Positions 26,636-35,508 of a DNA stretch of 64,000 bases are shown here, in pieces. Origin of the DNA: Methanoregula formicica SMSP. GTDB lineage: Archaea; Halobacteriota; Methanomicrobia; Methanomicrobiales; Methanospirillaceae. Numbering within the stretch: the first letter of the stretch is position 1; each line of letters starts with the position of its first letter. The notes under the pieces are model-generated. The model ran no database searches. It was not told where the DNA came from and saw only the letters and a program-made list of their open reading frames with translations. The stretch covers positions 372,001 through 436,000 of the forward strand of contig NC_019943.1 in NCBI RefSeq assembly GCF_000327485.1, read 5' to 3'. Made by a program: the position numbers and the translations under genes.

Positions 26636-27172
26636 ATGTCTATGACCCAGCCCCAGACCCCCACCGCAACCGATGCTCCGGTTACCCCGGCCGCCCCCGA
26701 GGTCTTCGTTAACCGGATCTTTGCGATCAAGACCACCTCCAAGCAGGAACGGACGGTTGCGGACAATATCTTAAAGGCCATCGATACGAAGGCGACCGAC
26801 ATCAAGGTGACTTCGATCATCGTCCCGAACGAACTGCAGGGCTATGTCCTCGTGGAGACGCCCGAGCAGCGGAACCGGATCGAGCAGCTCGTCGAGATGA
26901 TCGCCCACGCCCGTGTTGTCACCAAGGGCGAGACCAACCTTGCCGAGGTAGGCCATTTCCTGATCCCGAAGCCGGTTGTATCGGGTATCGAAGAAGGCAC
27001 CATCGTTGAACTGATCGCCGGGCCCTTCAAGGGAGAGAAAGCCGTGGTCAAGCGCGTCGACTCCGGCAAGGAAGAGATCACGGTCGAGCTCTACGAGAGC
27101 GTTGTCCCGATCCCGATCACGGTCCGCGGCGACAATGTCCGCGTGGTCGAGAAGTTCTCCGACCAGCATTAA
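26636..27172 (+). CDS. spt5: Transcription elongation factor Spt5 (NusG-like)
   Basis: The protein has an NGN domain (FAIKTTSKQERTVADNI to LVETPEQRNRIEQLVE) and a C-terminal KOW domain (EGTIVELIAGPFKGEKAVVK). It binds the RNA polymerase clamp with Spt4 and aids processivity. At 178 residues it is longer than usual because of a Pro/Thr/Ala-rich N-terminal tail of about 22 residues; an internal ATG at 26642 is also possible. L11 usually follows in archaea; here a T-run and a 16.6-kb block intervene. Confidence 0.95.
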   Translation: MSMTQPQTPTATDAPVTPAAPEVFVNRIFAIKTTSKQERTVADNILKAIDTKATDIKVTSIIVPNELQGYVLVETPEQRNRIEQLVEMIAHARVVTKGETNLAEVGHFLIPKPVVSGIEEGTIVELIAGPFKGEKAVVKRVDSGKEEITVELYESVVPIPITVRGDNVRVVEKFSDQH

Positions 27173-27190
27173 CCCGCCCTTTTTTTTCAA
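27173..27190. terminator. T-run terminator between convergent genes
   Basis: Directly after the spt5 stop lies CCCGC, a run of eight T residues (27180-27187) and GCGGG. The T-run should end spt5 transcription. Confidence 0.65.
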
Positions 27191-29889
27191 GCGGGATTCC
27201 GCTGCCCCTTCCCCCGGGTGCAGTCATCCTCCTGCGGTGTGTCTTCCCTTACCGTACCCGCCGTCTCCCCGGTACCCTTCCTGAAATTCTGCGGGAGCGG
27301 GACGGACCCGATCCCGGCAGCAGCCTTGACAGCGATAATGTCAATGATCTGGCGGGCGGAAGGGGGAAGGTCGAGGGGCTTCCGCGTCATGATGCAGATG
27401 ATGCCGACAACCTCCCCGTCGGAATTCCGGAGCGGTGTCCCGGCATACCCCCGGATCCCGAATTCCTGCAAGTCCCTGCTTTGCGGGAAGGCCTGTGCCA
27501 CATTGTCAGTGTAGAGACAGAATCCTTTCTCACCTGCATCCTCGCACGGTGTCCCTTCCAGGGCATAGCTGAACCCCGCGATCCGTTTCCCATCACGGAT
27601 CATGGAGACAACCTCGACGTGTTCCCGGTCCGGCAGAATCCTGCCAATCATGACGCAGTCTGCCCGGAGCCAGGTGGCAAGGTTTTCGGTGATCCGGTCC
27701 AGCGCTTCTAAGCCGGATGTGCCGAGCATGCTCGAGACCATGGTCTGGAACGCGATATCGGCAGCCCTGCGTTCTGAGATGTTCTCAATGGTCGAGATGA
27801 TATGGGGTCGACCGGCCGTCAGGATGATCCGCGATGAGAAGCGACAGGTCGCAAGATCGCCGTTCTTCTTCCGGCACTGCATCTCCAGTCCCTGGACCTG
27901 CTTCTGCTCTCCTAGCCGGGCTACCATGCCGGCATAGGCATCAGGATCGGAAAACAGGTTAAGTTCCGTCGCAGTCCTGCCGATCACCTCCTGCCTGGAG
28001 AAGCCGGTACCGTTCAGGAAGGCTTCATTGACGTCCACAAACCGGCCTTCTTCCGCAGAGACGAGCGTGAGCGGGACGGGATTGTTCTCGAACAGGGTGG
28101 AGAACTTCTGCTCCGATTCCCGCAATTCCTCTTCTGCCTGTTTCCGCCCCGTGACATCCCGGAACGAGATCAGGACAGCCGGAGTGCCCCGGAACGTGAT
28201 CTTCTTCCCGATGCAGGCAGCCCATTTCTCGTTCTGTTCCACGGTGAGAAACTTGTAGTAGACTTCGTAGCTTTCGATCCCGCGGGAGATCTGCTGGAAG
28301 TCGCGTACCGCATTCTCCTGGAAGTCCCTGCTTACAAGATCGAAGACGTTGAAGCTCCTGGTCATGCGGAGATCCGGCGGGCATTCTGCAATGTCAAGTG
28401 CCCGGCGGTTGGCAAACAGGACATTGCCGGAGAAGTCCACAATGATGATCCCCTCCATGGACTGTTCGACCAGGGCCCGGAAGGTCTCCGCGTTCTCGCG
28501 CAGCACCTGCTCGTTCCTGCGCAGCAGGTCATTGTTGCGCCGGAGTTCCCGGTCTATTGCCATCAGTTCCCGGTATGCGGTGTCTAAGTCCTCCGTCTTT
28601 TTGAGTAGTTCTTCCTCGACCCACTTTAACCGGGTCACCTCCACGGAAACGGTCAGATGGGCGGACCGGCCGGCAATAGTGACCGGGATGGAAGAGAAGA
28701 TGACATGGATCATTCTCCCCTCCTTTGCCCTCAGGGCAAGGGGCACATTTTCCAGCCTGCCCAAAAGCAGGGAACGCGCTGCCAGCTTTGTGGCATCCGC
28801 AAGGGAGAGGAACCCCGCCTCGGTCGGGTTTTTCCCCAGCAGCTCTTCTTCCGTGTACCCGCTGGCCTTCAGGAAAGCAGGGTTGACTGCCAGGAATTTC
28901 TGTTCCGGTGCGCTGTTGATCGCAATAGGATACGGGCTGTGCTCGAAGATTGTCCGGAACTTATCCTCGCTCTCCCTGATTTCGGTCTCAGCCCGTTTCC
29001 GTTCAGTAATATCCGTTGCGATGCTGACAATAACATCCCGGTCACCCCATTTCACCACCTTTGCGTGGACTTCCAGCGGTATCAGGTGACCATCCTTGTG
29101 GACGTGCTCCACTTCGAATGAGAGTTTTCCCCTTTCCATGAGGGATTTCATACGCATGGCAATACCCTCCCGGGAATCCGGTGTGTCAAGATCCATGAGG
29201 GTCTTTTTGAGGAATTCCGCGGACGAATAGCCGTGGAGTTCGAGGGTCATCTTGTTCGTGTAAAGGAGGTTGCCAGAAAAGTCCGCAACGGTGATTGCCA
29301 CCGGGGAATCGTTGAGCATATCGGCAAGGAAGGAATTTTCCTCGCGTGCCATGAGCTCCCCGGTCTGGTCTTCCAGCCGCACGGCAACGCCTTTTGCCCC
29401 CCAGCCAAAGACAAGGGGGACGATCCGAATGCGGAAGGCCCGCCACTCCTTCCCGATAGGGATCCACGCATCCACCACCGACTCGCTTCCTGCCAGCGCC
29501 TGTTTTACAGAATCGCGGATCCGTCCGATGAAACCGGGGCCGATGGCGGTTCCGGCAACATCCCGTCCTGTCAGGTCCTCCCTCCTGATCCCGAAGGTAT
29601 GGAGGAACGATTCGCTTGCCTCCCGGACCGTATACGCGTCATCGAGGATCAGGACCGGACCGGAAGACTTGCTCAAGACCTGGTCGGCCGGCAGTCGTGC
29701 GGAGAGGGAGTACACTTTGGCAGGGCCGGACTTCCGCATATTGATCTGGCCCGAGACAAAGAGGGAATTAAGGTACTTTGTTGCGGTAGTCCGGCTCAGG
29801 TGTGCGGCCCGGGCGATCTCCTCGATGGTAAGCCCATTAGGGGTATCGCGCAACAGGCCGATGATCCTCCGGTAGTAGTCTTCGTCCAG
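27187..29889 (-). CDS. wHTH-PAS-GAF sensory regulator
   Basis: The protein starts with a winged helix (DYYRRIIGLLRDTPNGLTIE, then ARAAHLSRTTATKYLNSL), followed by four or five PAS domains (about 70-680) with coiled-coil links, and a C-terminal GAF domain (about 700-860; CEDAGEKGFCLYTDN). There is no kinase or membrane segment, so it may be a one-component regulator. The start is uncertain. CTG at 29889, with GGAG four bases upstream, keeps the first helix of the wHTH whole; the next normal start, TTG at 29853, would cut it. An in-frame TGA at 29905-29907 rules out anything further upstream. Length is 900 residues from CTG. Confidence 0.82.
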   Translation of the reverse strand: MDEDYYRRIIGLLRDTPNGLTIEEIARAAHLSRTTATKYLNSLFVSGQINMRKSGPAKVYSLSARLPADQVLSKSSGPVLILDDAYTVREASESFLHTFGIRREDLTGRDVAGTAIGPGFIGRIRDSVKQALAGSESVVDAWIPIGKEWRAFRIRIVPLVFGWGAKGVAVRLEDQTGELMAREENSFLADMLNDSPVAITVADFSGNLLYTNKMTLELHGYSSAEFLKKTLMDLDTPDSREGIAMRMKSLMERGKLSFEVEHVHKDGHLIPLEVHAKVVKWGDRDVIVSIATDITERKRAETEIRESEDKFRTIFEHSPYPIAINSAPEQKFLAVNPAFLKASGYTEEELLGKNPTEAGFLSLADATKLAARSLLLGRLENVPLALRAKEGRMIHVIFSSIPVTIAGRSAHLTVSVEVTRLKWVEEELLKKTEDLDTAYRELMAIDRELRRNNDLLRRNEQVLRENAETFRALVEQSMEGIIIVDFSGNVLFANRRALDIAECPPDLRMTRSFNVFDLVSRDFQENAVRDFQQISRGIESYEVYYKFLTVEQNEKWAACIGKKITFRGTPAVLISFRDVTGRKQAEEELRESEQKFSTLFENNPVPLTLVSAEEGRFVDVNEAFLNGTGFSRQEVIGRTATELNLFSDPDAYAGMVARLGEQKQVQGLEMQCRKKNGDLATCRFSSRIILTAGRPHIISTIENISERRAADIAFQTMVSSMLGTSGLEALDRITENLATWLRADCVMIGRILPDREHVEVVSMIRDGKRIAGFSYALEGTPCEDAGEKGFCLYTDNVAQAFPQSRDLQEFGIRGYAGTPLRNSDGEVVGIICIMTRKPLDLPPSARQIIDIIAVKAAAGIGSVPLPQNFRKGTGETAGTVREDTPQEDDCTRGKGQRNPA

Positions 29890-30187
29890 TTCTCTCCCCC
29901 CGCATCACCCGTCAAGGACCTGCAAAAGGAAGTGTGCAGGATATACATGTGGCAGTTTTTCTTTGAAATACCTACGGATTGCCTATGGCATACTCCTATT
30001 ATGGTAATCAAATCTCATAAAGTTTAAATACCTTTTCGACAATTTTTCATAAACAAGAGACCGCTACAGCTTTACCGCTCGCAATTCAGTACCCTGCAGA
30101 ACGATGACGAAACAAGAATCCATGTCGTCATGGCACCATGACAGGCACCCGATGAACTGAAGGTTTTTCTCATACTCAGGTGTAACC

Positions 30188-32569
30188 GTGCCGTTACGAC
30201 GTAATACCATCTCCGTTCTGTACATCGACGACGATCCTTCCCTGCTCGAGATTGGCAAGGCTTTCCTTGAGCTGAGCGGCCAGTTCTCCGTTGCGACAAC
30301 GGAGTATCCCCTCTCCGTCATGGACCTGCTGGAAAACCAGGAATATGACTGTATCATCTCCGATTACCAGATGCCCGTGCTTGACGGGATCGGGCTCCTG
30401 CAGCAGATCCGCAGGCAGTACGCCGAATTGCCGTTCATTCTTTTTACCGGGAAAGGCCGGGAGGAGGTTGTCATCCAGGCGTTCGATGCCGGGGCCGACT
30501 ATTATGTCCAGAAAGGGCGGGATGTCCAGTCCCAGTTTCGCGAGCTGAGCCACAAGATCCGTCTTGCAGTCGAGAAACGCTATGCCGACCGGGCACTCCG
30601 CGAGAGCGAGGAGCGGTACCGGAATGTTGTGCAGGACCAGAATGAGTTCATCTGCCGGTTCCGCCCGGATGGGACATACATCTTTGCGAACAACGCCTTC
30701 TGCCGGACCTTCGGGGTGGATGAGGATGCTGTCATCAACCGGCGGTTCACGCCCCTGATGCCCGCGGAGGACGCCCGGGCTATCCGAAAGCACCTTGCCT
30801 CGCTGATGCGGGATTACCCCCAAGGGACGATCGAGCACCGCATCTTGTTCCCGGACGGGTCCGTGCGGTGGCACCAGTGGATCGACCGGGCCATCTTCTC
30901 GGAGACTGGGGCCCTCGTGGAGTACCAGTCAGTGGGCAGGGACATCACCGAGCAGAAGATCGCCGAGATGAACCTGATAAAGACAAACGATGAACTCCGG
31001 AGCGCGTTTGAACAGCTGACAGCAACGGAAGAGGAGCTCCGCACCAGCTACCTGGACCTTGCACAAAGCCAGCACCAGCTTGAGGAGCGTGAGATCATCC
31101 TCAACGCCATCATCCAGGCATCCCCGATCCCGCAGTTCGTGATCGACAAAAACCACCGCGTCCTGTACTGGAACCAGGCGCTCGCCGCGTACAGCGGGAT
31201 AGCGGCGCACGAGATTGTCGGGACAGACCAGCACTGGCGGGCGTTCTATAAGGAAAAGCGCCCGTGCATTGCCGACCTTCTTGTGGACAAGGCAGAGGAC
31301 CAGATGCCGGAGTGGTATCTCGACCGGCTGGAAAAGTCCCGCCTGATCGACGGTGCCTATTCCGCCACGGATTTCTTCTCCCACATGGGCTTTGAGGGGA
31401 AGTGGCTCCATTTCACGGCCGGGCTTATACGCGACAGGAACGGCGCGATCATCGGCGCGGTCGAGACCCTCGAGGATGTGACGGACCAGAAGCTGAAGGA
31501 GGCGGAACTGGCCCGCGAGCACCAGGAGCTTGCCGCCTCCTTTGAACAGCTTGCGGCAACAGAGGAGGAGCTGCGGAACAACTACGAGCAGCTCAGGCTC
31601 CTTGAGGGGGACCTGCGGAGGAGCCATGAGCTGTACCGCGGGGTTGTCGAGGACCAGACCGAGCTCATCTGCCGGTTCCGCCCCGACGGGACGATCGTCT
31701 TTGCCAACAACGCGTACTGCCGGTACTTCCACACATCGCAAAAGGAGATCACCGGCCGGATCTTCCGGCCGGAGGTCTTTGTCGATGAGCGCGATAAGGT
31801 ACGGGAAACGTTCCGGGCTCTCATGCCGGATAATCCCGTTGCCTCCGTAGACCAGCGGACCGTACTTCCCGACGGCACCATCCGCTGGCAGCACTGGGTG
31901 GACCGGGCGATTTTTGACGCGAGGGGGATGCTCGTGGAGTACCAGTCGGTGGGCCGGGACATTACCGATGTCAAGATGGCGGAGCTCAAGCTCCAGAGAA
32001 AGAACGAGATGCTGCATGCCGCGTACGAGCAGCTCGCTGCAGCCGAAGAGGAGCTCCGGGCAAGTTTTACGGAACTGGATGAGAGCCGGCAGCGGATCCG
32101 GGAGAGCGAGGAGCGGTACCGGGCGGTTGTGGAGGGCCAGACCGAGCTCATCTGCCGGTTCCGCCCGGACGGGACATTTGTCTTTGTCAACGAAGCCTAT
32201 TGCCGGTACCTGAAGATGTCAAGGGAGGAGATTATCGGCCGCGCGATCCTGCCGGAGATCCCCGCGGAGGAACGCGAACGCCTGGCACGCCATTTCAAGG
32301 GGCTGACACCGGAGCATCCGGTCGGGCGGATCGATCACCAGACCATCCTGCCGGGCGGAGCGGTCACCTGGCAGAGCTGGGTTGACCAAGCGATCTATGA
32401 CGAGAATGGCAGGCTGGTGGAATACCAGTCGGTAGGCCGGGACATCAGCGATTACAAAAAGGCGGTCCGGGAACTCCGCGAGAGCGAGAAAAAATACCGG
32501 GAGAAGATCGCGGAACCAACAACAACCAGCGGGAACGGGCACCCGGCGGATCAGCGGCCGGGGGCATGA
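30188..32569 (+). CDS. Receiver domain protein with three or four PAS modules
   Basis: The GTG start at 30188 has AGGTG six bases upstream. A receiver domain (residues 8-125; D14-D16, phospho-acceptor D59 in SDYQMP) is followed by three very similar PAS domains (YRxVVxxQxELICRFRPDG) and one different PAS domain (about 290-430). Coiled-coil linkers with TEEEL or AEEEL separate them. There is no kinase domain. The C-terminus ends abruptly after RELRESEKKYRE, a motif that normally leads into another PAS or kinase domain, so the gene may be shortened. It could receive phosphate from a nearby kinase. Confidence 0.88.
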   Translation: MPLRRNTISVLYIDDDPSLLEIGKAFLELSGQFSVATTEYPLSVMDLLENQEYDCIISDYQMPVLDGIGLLQQIRRQYAELPFILFTGKGREEVVIQAFDAGADYYVQKGRDVQSQFRELSHKIRLAVEKRYADRALRESEERYRNVVQDQNEFICRFRPDGTYIFANNAFCRTFGVDEDAVINRRFTPLMPAEDARAIRKHLASLMRDYPQGTIEHRILFPDGSVRWHQWIDRAIFSETGALVEYQSVGRDITEQKIAEMNLIKTNDELRSAFEQLTATEEELRTSYLDLAQSQHQLEEREIILNAIIQASPIPQFVIDKNHRVLYWNQALAAYSGIAAHEIVGTDQHWRAFYKEKRPCIADLLVDKAEDQMPEWYLDRLEKSRLIDGAYSATDFFSHMGFEGKWLHFTAGLIRDRNGAIIGAVETLEDVTDQKLKEAELAREHQELAASFEQLAATEEELRNNYEQLRLLEGDLRRSHELYRGVVEDQTELICRFRPDGTIVFANNAYCRYFHTSQKEITGRIFRPEVFVDERDKVRETFRALMPDNPVASVDQRTVLPDGTIRWQHWVDRAIFDARGMLVEYQSVGRDITDVKMAELKLQRKNEMLHAAYEQLAAAEEELRASFTELDESRQRIRESEERYRAVVEGQTELICRFRPDGTFVFVNEAYCRYLKMSREEIIGRAILPEIPAEERERLARHFKGLTPEHPVGRIDHQTILPGGAVTWQSWVDQAIYDENGRLVEYQSVGRDISDYKKAVRELRESEKKYREKIAEPTTTSGNGHPADQRPGA

Positions 32570-32618
32570 CTGCGGGCCTGTTCACCACTCGCATACCCTG
32601 GGCCTGTGTCTGCGGGTA

Positions 32619-33119
32619 TTACCGCGCCTGCTTCCGTGCTGCGTTTGCCGCGTCCCGCTTCTTTGCTGCTGCGGTATAAATCGTGGCCAGCGTCCGGATA
32701 TCTTCTGCAACCTCAGCCATATCGGTCTTTCTGCCATCGATGCTGGCAGGGGAGTACGGGATGTCCCCGGCCGCGGAAAAATCGTCTTCTGCCACCCGGA
32801 GGGTAAATGACCTGCCGATTGCCGGCTCGATCACCTCGTCCAGCGGATTCTCACCCCGGACGTTCACGTCAATGTCCAGTGCATCCTTCAGCTGTTCCAG
32901 CGTTGTCGTGGCAAAACCCGGCACGATGATCTCCCGCGGGTCGAATAGGTTGATAAATGTCAGCAGCTGTGCCCTCCCGCTGCCCGCATCCTTTCCTTTC
33001 ACCGCGAAACCCGTGGTATGGAACCAGGCCCTGCGGAAATCTTCGTAGGTCTTTCCCGCTCGTAACCGTCTTGTCAGGATGGAGACGGTCCTCACGATTT
33101 TTTGTTGTTCTTCCGGCAC
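32619..33119 (-). CDS. Conserved hypothetical protein
   Basis: I chose GTG at 33119, which has AGGG six bases upstream; a longer frame would run back over the end of the neighbouring kinase gene. The 166-residue product contains TVSILTRRLRAGKTYEDFRR, AWFHTTGF, FDPREIIVPGF, EVIEPAIGRSF and AEDDFSAAG. Its start resembles small alpha/beta-barrel monooxygenase-like proteins, but I do not recognise a defined function. It ends in a basic Ala/Lys/Arg helix. The 67-base gap to the kinase upstream on the same strand allows co-transcription. Confidence 0.65.
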   Translation of the reverse strand: MPEEQQKIVRTVSILTRRLRAGKTYEDFRRAWFHTTGFAVKGKDAGSGRAQLLTFINLFDPREIIVPGFATTTLEQLKDALDIDVNVRGENPLDEVIEPAIGRSFTLRVAEDDFSAAGDIPYSPASIDGRKTDMAEVAEDIRTLATIYTAAAKKRDAANAARKQAR

Positions 33120-33186
33120 CGGTATCCCTATGGCAATAATAGCAACGGGAATACTAAAGGATTGGCAGAATTGTGTAGTCCGCCTC

Positions 33187-35343
33187 TTACGGGGAAGAGA
33201 AGCGGTACGCGCCTTTCGGTACGTGGATCTCGAACCGGACACCGGAACCCTGCGTCCCGGTCTCGCTGATAGTGATCCCGGTGATCGAGAGGATCTCGCG
33301 GGAGAGGAAGAGGCCAAGGCCGGTATGTTTTCCAAATCCCTTCTGGAAGAGGTTCTTTTTGTCGGCATCGGAAATGCCGACGCCATTATCGCGGTAGGTG
33401 ATGGTCAGGCCGGAAGGCCCCTCGCATGCCGAGAGCCCTATTGCCGTCACCTGTCCCCCATGGCGCAGCGAGTTCTCCGCAAGGGTATAGAAGACCTTGA
33501 TGATGAGGGGATCGGCATAGACAGAGATCCCGCGGACCTGGACATCAACCGCTATCCCTGACAACGGCAGATTGGCAACGGCCGACCGGAACACCTCCCC
33601 CACATCCTGCCACGTTGGCTCTTTTACCCCGAGGTTCTCGTAATTACGGGTGAACTCGATCTGCCTCTGGATCGCTTCGGCCGCATCGTCTGCTTTTTTC
33701 AGGAATTCGGCCTTCTCCGGGTCCGTTACCTGCCCTTTTGTCAGCTCGATGAACGCCCGCAGGCCCATGAGCTGGTTGAGGATGTCGTGGCGGGTGATGG
33801 ACGAGAGGGTGTTGAGCTTTTTTAAGGTCAGCTGGAGGGCCTGCTCGGTCTTTTTCCTCTGCGTGATATCCCGGATAACCCCGACAATAAACTCTTCCTG
33901 GGAGGCATTGACGTACAGGGCTTTCTTGGTCACGATCGTATGGGACTTACCCTGCGAATCGGTGAGGAGCTCCTCGTTCTCGTCCTCCTGCCGGGTCCGG
34001 AACACGCCACGGTCTTTCTCCACGAAGACCGCAGCCTCCGCCTCAGGGAAAACATCATGGTCGGTCTTCCCCACCAGATTCTCCCGGGAATGGCCGGTGA
34101 ACTCGCAGAAACTGTCATTGACCGTGACAAAGCGGTGATCGTGGTCCTTGATGAAGAGGGGGTCGGGCATGGTGTTGATGATTGCATCAAGGTACCGGCG
34201 CGACTCCTTGAGGGCCCGCGCAATCTTCTTCTGGTGGGTGACATCCCGCACCGACTCGATTACCCCGGTCACTTCCCCCTCCTCACCGAAGATCGGTGTC
34301 GCGCTTACCCAGAGTGAGAATGACTTGCCGTCAGTGCGGGTGATTTCGGTCTCGGTCCGGACCGTGTTGCCCTCGAAATAGGCATGCGGGTACGTTCTTG
34401 TTATCGCGTCTTTATCCTGGTGGAGGACGAACAGGATCAGGCCGAAACCGGAGGTCCCCCGGACCCAGCTGGTGTAGACATCCCCTCCCTTTCCCATAAC
34501 CGCAGATGCCGGAAGACCGCTCAGCACCTCCATGGCCCGGTTCCAGGCAACAACCGATCCCGTCTTATCGATTGCCATTGTCGGATCCGGAAGGAGGTCG
34601 ATGATCGTTGCCAGGCGAAGGTTTGCCTGGCGGTACGTGTCGGCCACAATGAGGTGTTCTGTGATGTCCCTGCCCGTGATCTGCATGCCGGCAAATTCGC
34701 CATTCTCAAAGAACCGTGTCCCATGGAAATTGATGAAGATGTACTCCCCGTCCTTTTTCCGGATCCGGACGGTGAAATCCATGAACGGTGCTCCTTTTTT
34801 GAGGGTCTCAATCTTCTGCCATACCACATCCATATCATCGGGATGGACATAGTCCGCAGGTCCCTTTCCCACGACATCGGCCGCCCCGATCCCGAGGGAC
34901 CGGCTCACGGATGGGGAGACGTAGGTGGCCTTCCCGGTTGTATCCGTCAGCAGGATGATATCGGAGCTGCGCTCGATAACGCCGCGGTACTTCTCCTCGC
35001 TCTCGTTGAGCCGCAGGGTGAGCAGGGAGACGACAGCTGCGACAAGGACGAAGAGGATGACCTGCCCGACCGCAAGAAGGATCGCGTAGTGTGCGCCCGG
35101 CTCGAACCAGAGGACCAGGGAGAAATAGGTGAGCGAGAGGGTACAGGAGAAGAGGATGCCGCGGCGGGGGAAGAAGTACGCCATGAGGATGATGGGGATG
35201 TACAGGAGATGCGGGAGGATCCCGGGTTTCCCGACAGAGAATCCGAGGCCATTCAGGATAAGGACGGCCAGTGCCAGAAGAAGGATGCCGAGTGCCAGGA
35301 GCCGCGGCCTCATTTTTATCCTTGTGATAAGGGAACGGTCCAT
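33187..35343 (-). CDS. Membrane PAS histidine kinase
   Basis: The 718-residue protein begins with about four membrane helices (residues 15-110), then three PAS domains (about 118-235, 245-370, 375-500), and a kinase module. The dimerisation helix reads SSITRHDILN with phospho-acceptor His519. The ATPase domain has ENSLRHGG (N-box), RDNGVGIS (G1) and TGLGLFL (G2). It should be an active sensor kinase at the membrane. Its kinase module is close to that at 2801-5620. No output regulator gene is adjacent on this strand. Confidence 0.91.
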   Translation of the reverse strand: MDRSLITRIKMRPRLLALGILLLALAVLILNGLGFSVGKPGILPHLLYIPIILMAYFFPRRGILFSCTLSLTYFSLVLWFEPGAHYAILLAVGQVILFVLVAAVVSLLTLRLNESEEKYRGVIERSSDIILLTDTTGKATYVSPSVSRSLGIGAADVVGKGPADYVHPDDMDVVWQKIETLKKGAPFMDFTVRIRKKDGEYIFINFHGTRFFENGEFAGMQITGRDITEHLIVADTYRQANLRLATIIDLLPDPTMAIDKTGSVVAWNRAMEVLSGLPASAVMGKGGDVYTSWVRGTSGFGLILFVLHQDKDAITRTYPHAYFEGNTVRTETEITRTDGKSFSLWVSATPIFGEEGEVTGVIESVRDVTHQKKIARALKESRRYLDAIINTMPDPLFIKDHDHRFVTVNDSFCEFTGHSRENLVGKTDHDVFPEAEAAVFVEKDRGVFRTRQEDENEELLTDSQGKSHTIVTKKALYVNASQEEFIVGVIRDITQRKKTEQALQLTLKKLNTLSSITRHDILNQLMGLRAFIELTKGQVTDPEKAEFLKKADDAAEAIQRQIEFTRNYENLGVKEPTWQDVGEVFRSAVANLPLSGIAVDVQVRGISVYADPLIIKVFYTLAENSLRHGGQVTAIGLSACEGPSGLTITYRDNGVGISDADKKNLFQKGFGKHTGLGLFLSREILSITGITISETGTQGSGVRFEIHVPKGAYRFSSP

Positions 35344-35508
35344 AGGTGGATCAGCAACGGAGTGCTGAGAGTTCTGCCTGGTTTCTGGTCACGGTGATCA
35401 CAAAAAGCTGGTGATTGAATGGCAACAGTTCGCCGGAATTATAGACTTCCTGCAAGCGGTCTCCCTGCGGGCAGCGGGAGTATAGGGGACGGCCGCTCGC
35501 CAGCCCGG

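Noticed and set aside
30929-32017. 362-residue minus-strand frame opposite the receiver-PAS gene
   Set aside because: Its repeats only mirror the three similar PAS domains on the plus strand.
34384-35397. 337-residue plus-strand frame opposite the membrane kinase
   Set aside because: Asp/Glu/Gly-rich shadow typical of antisense frames; the kinase on the other strand is certain.
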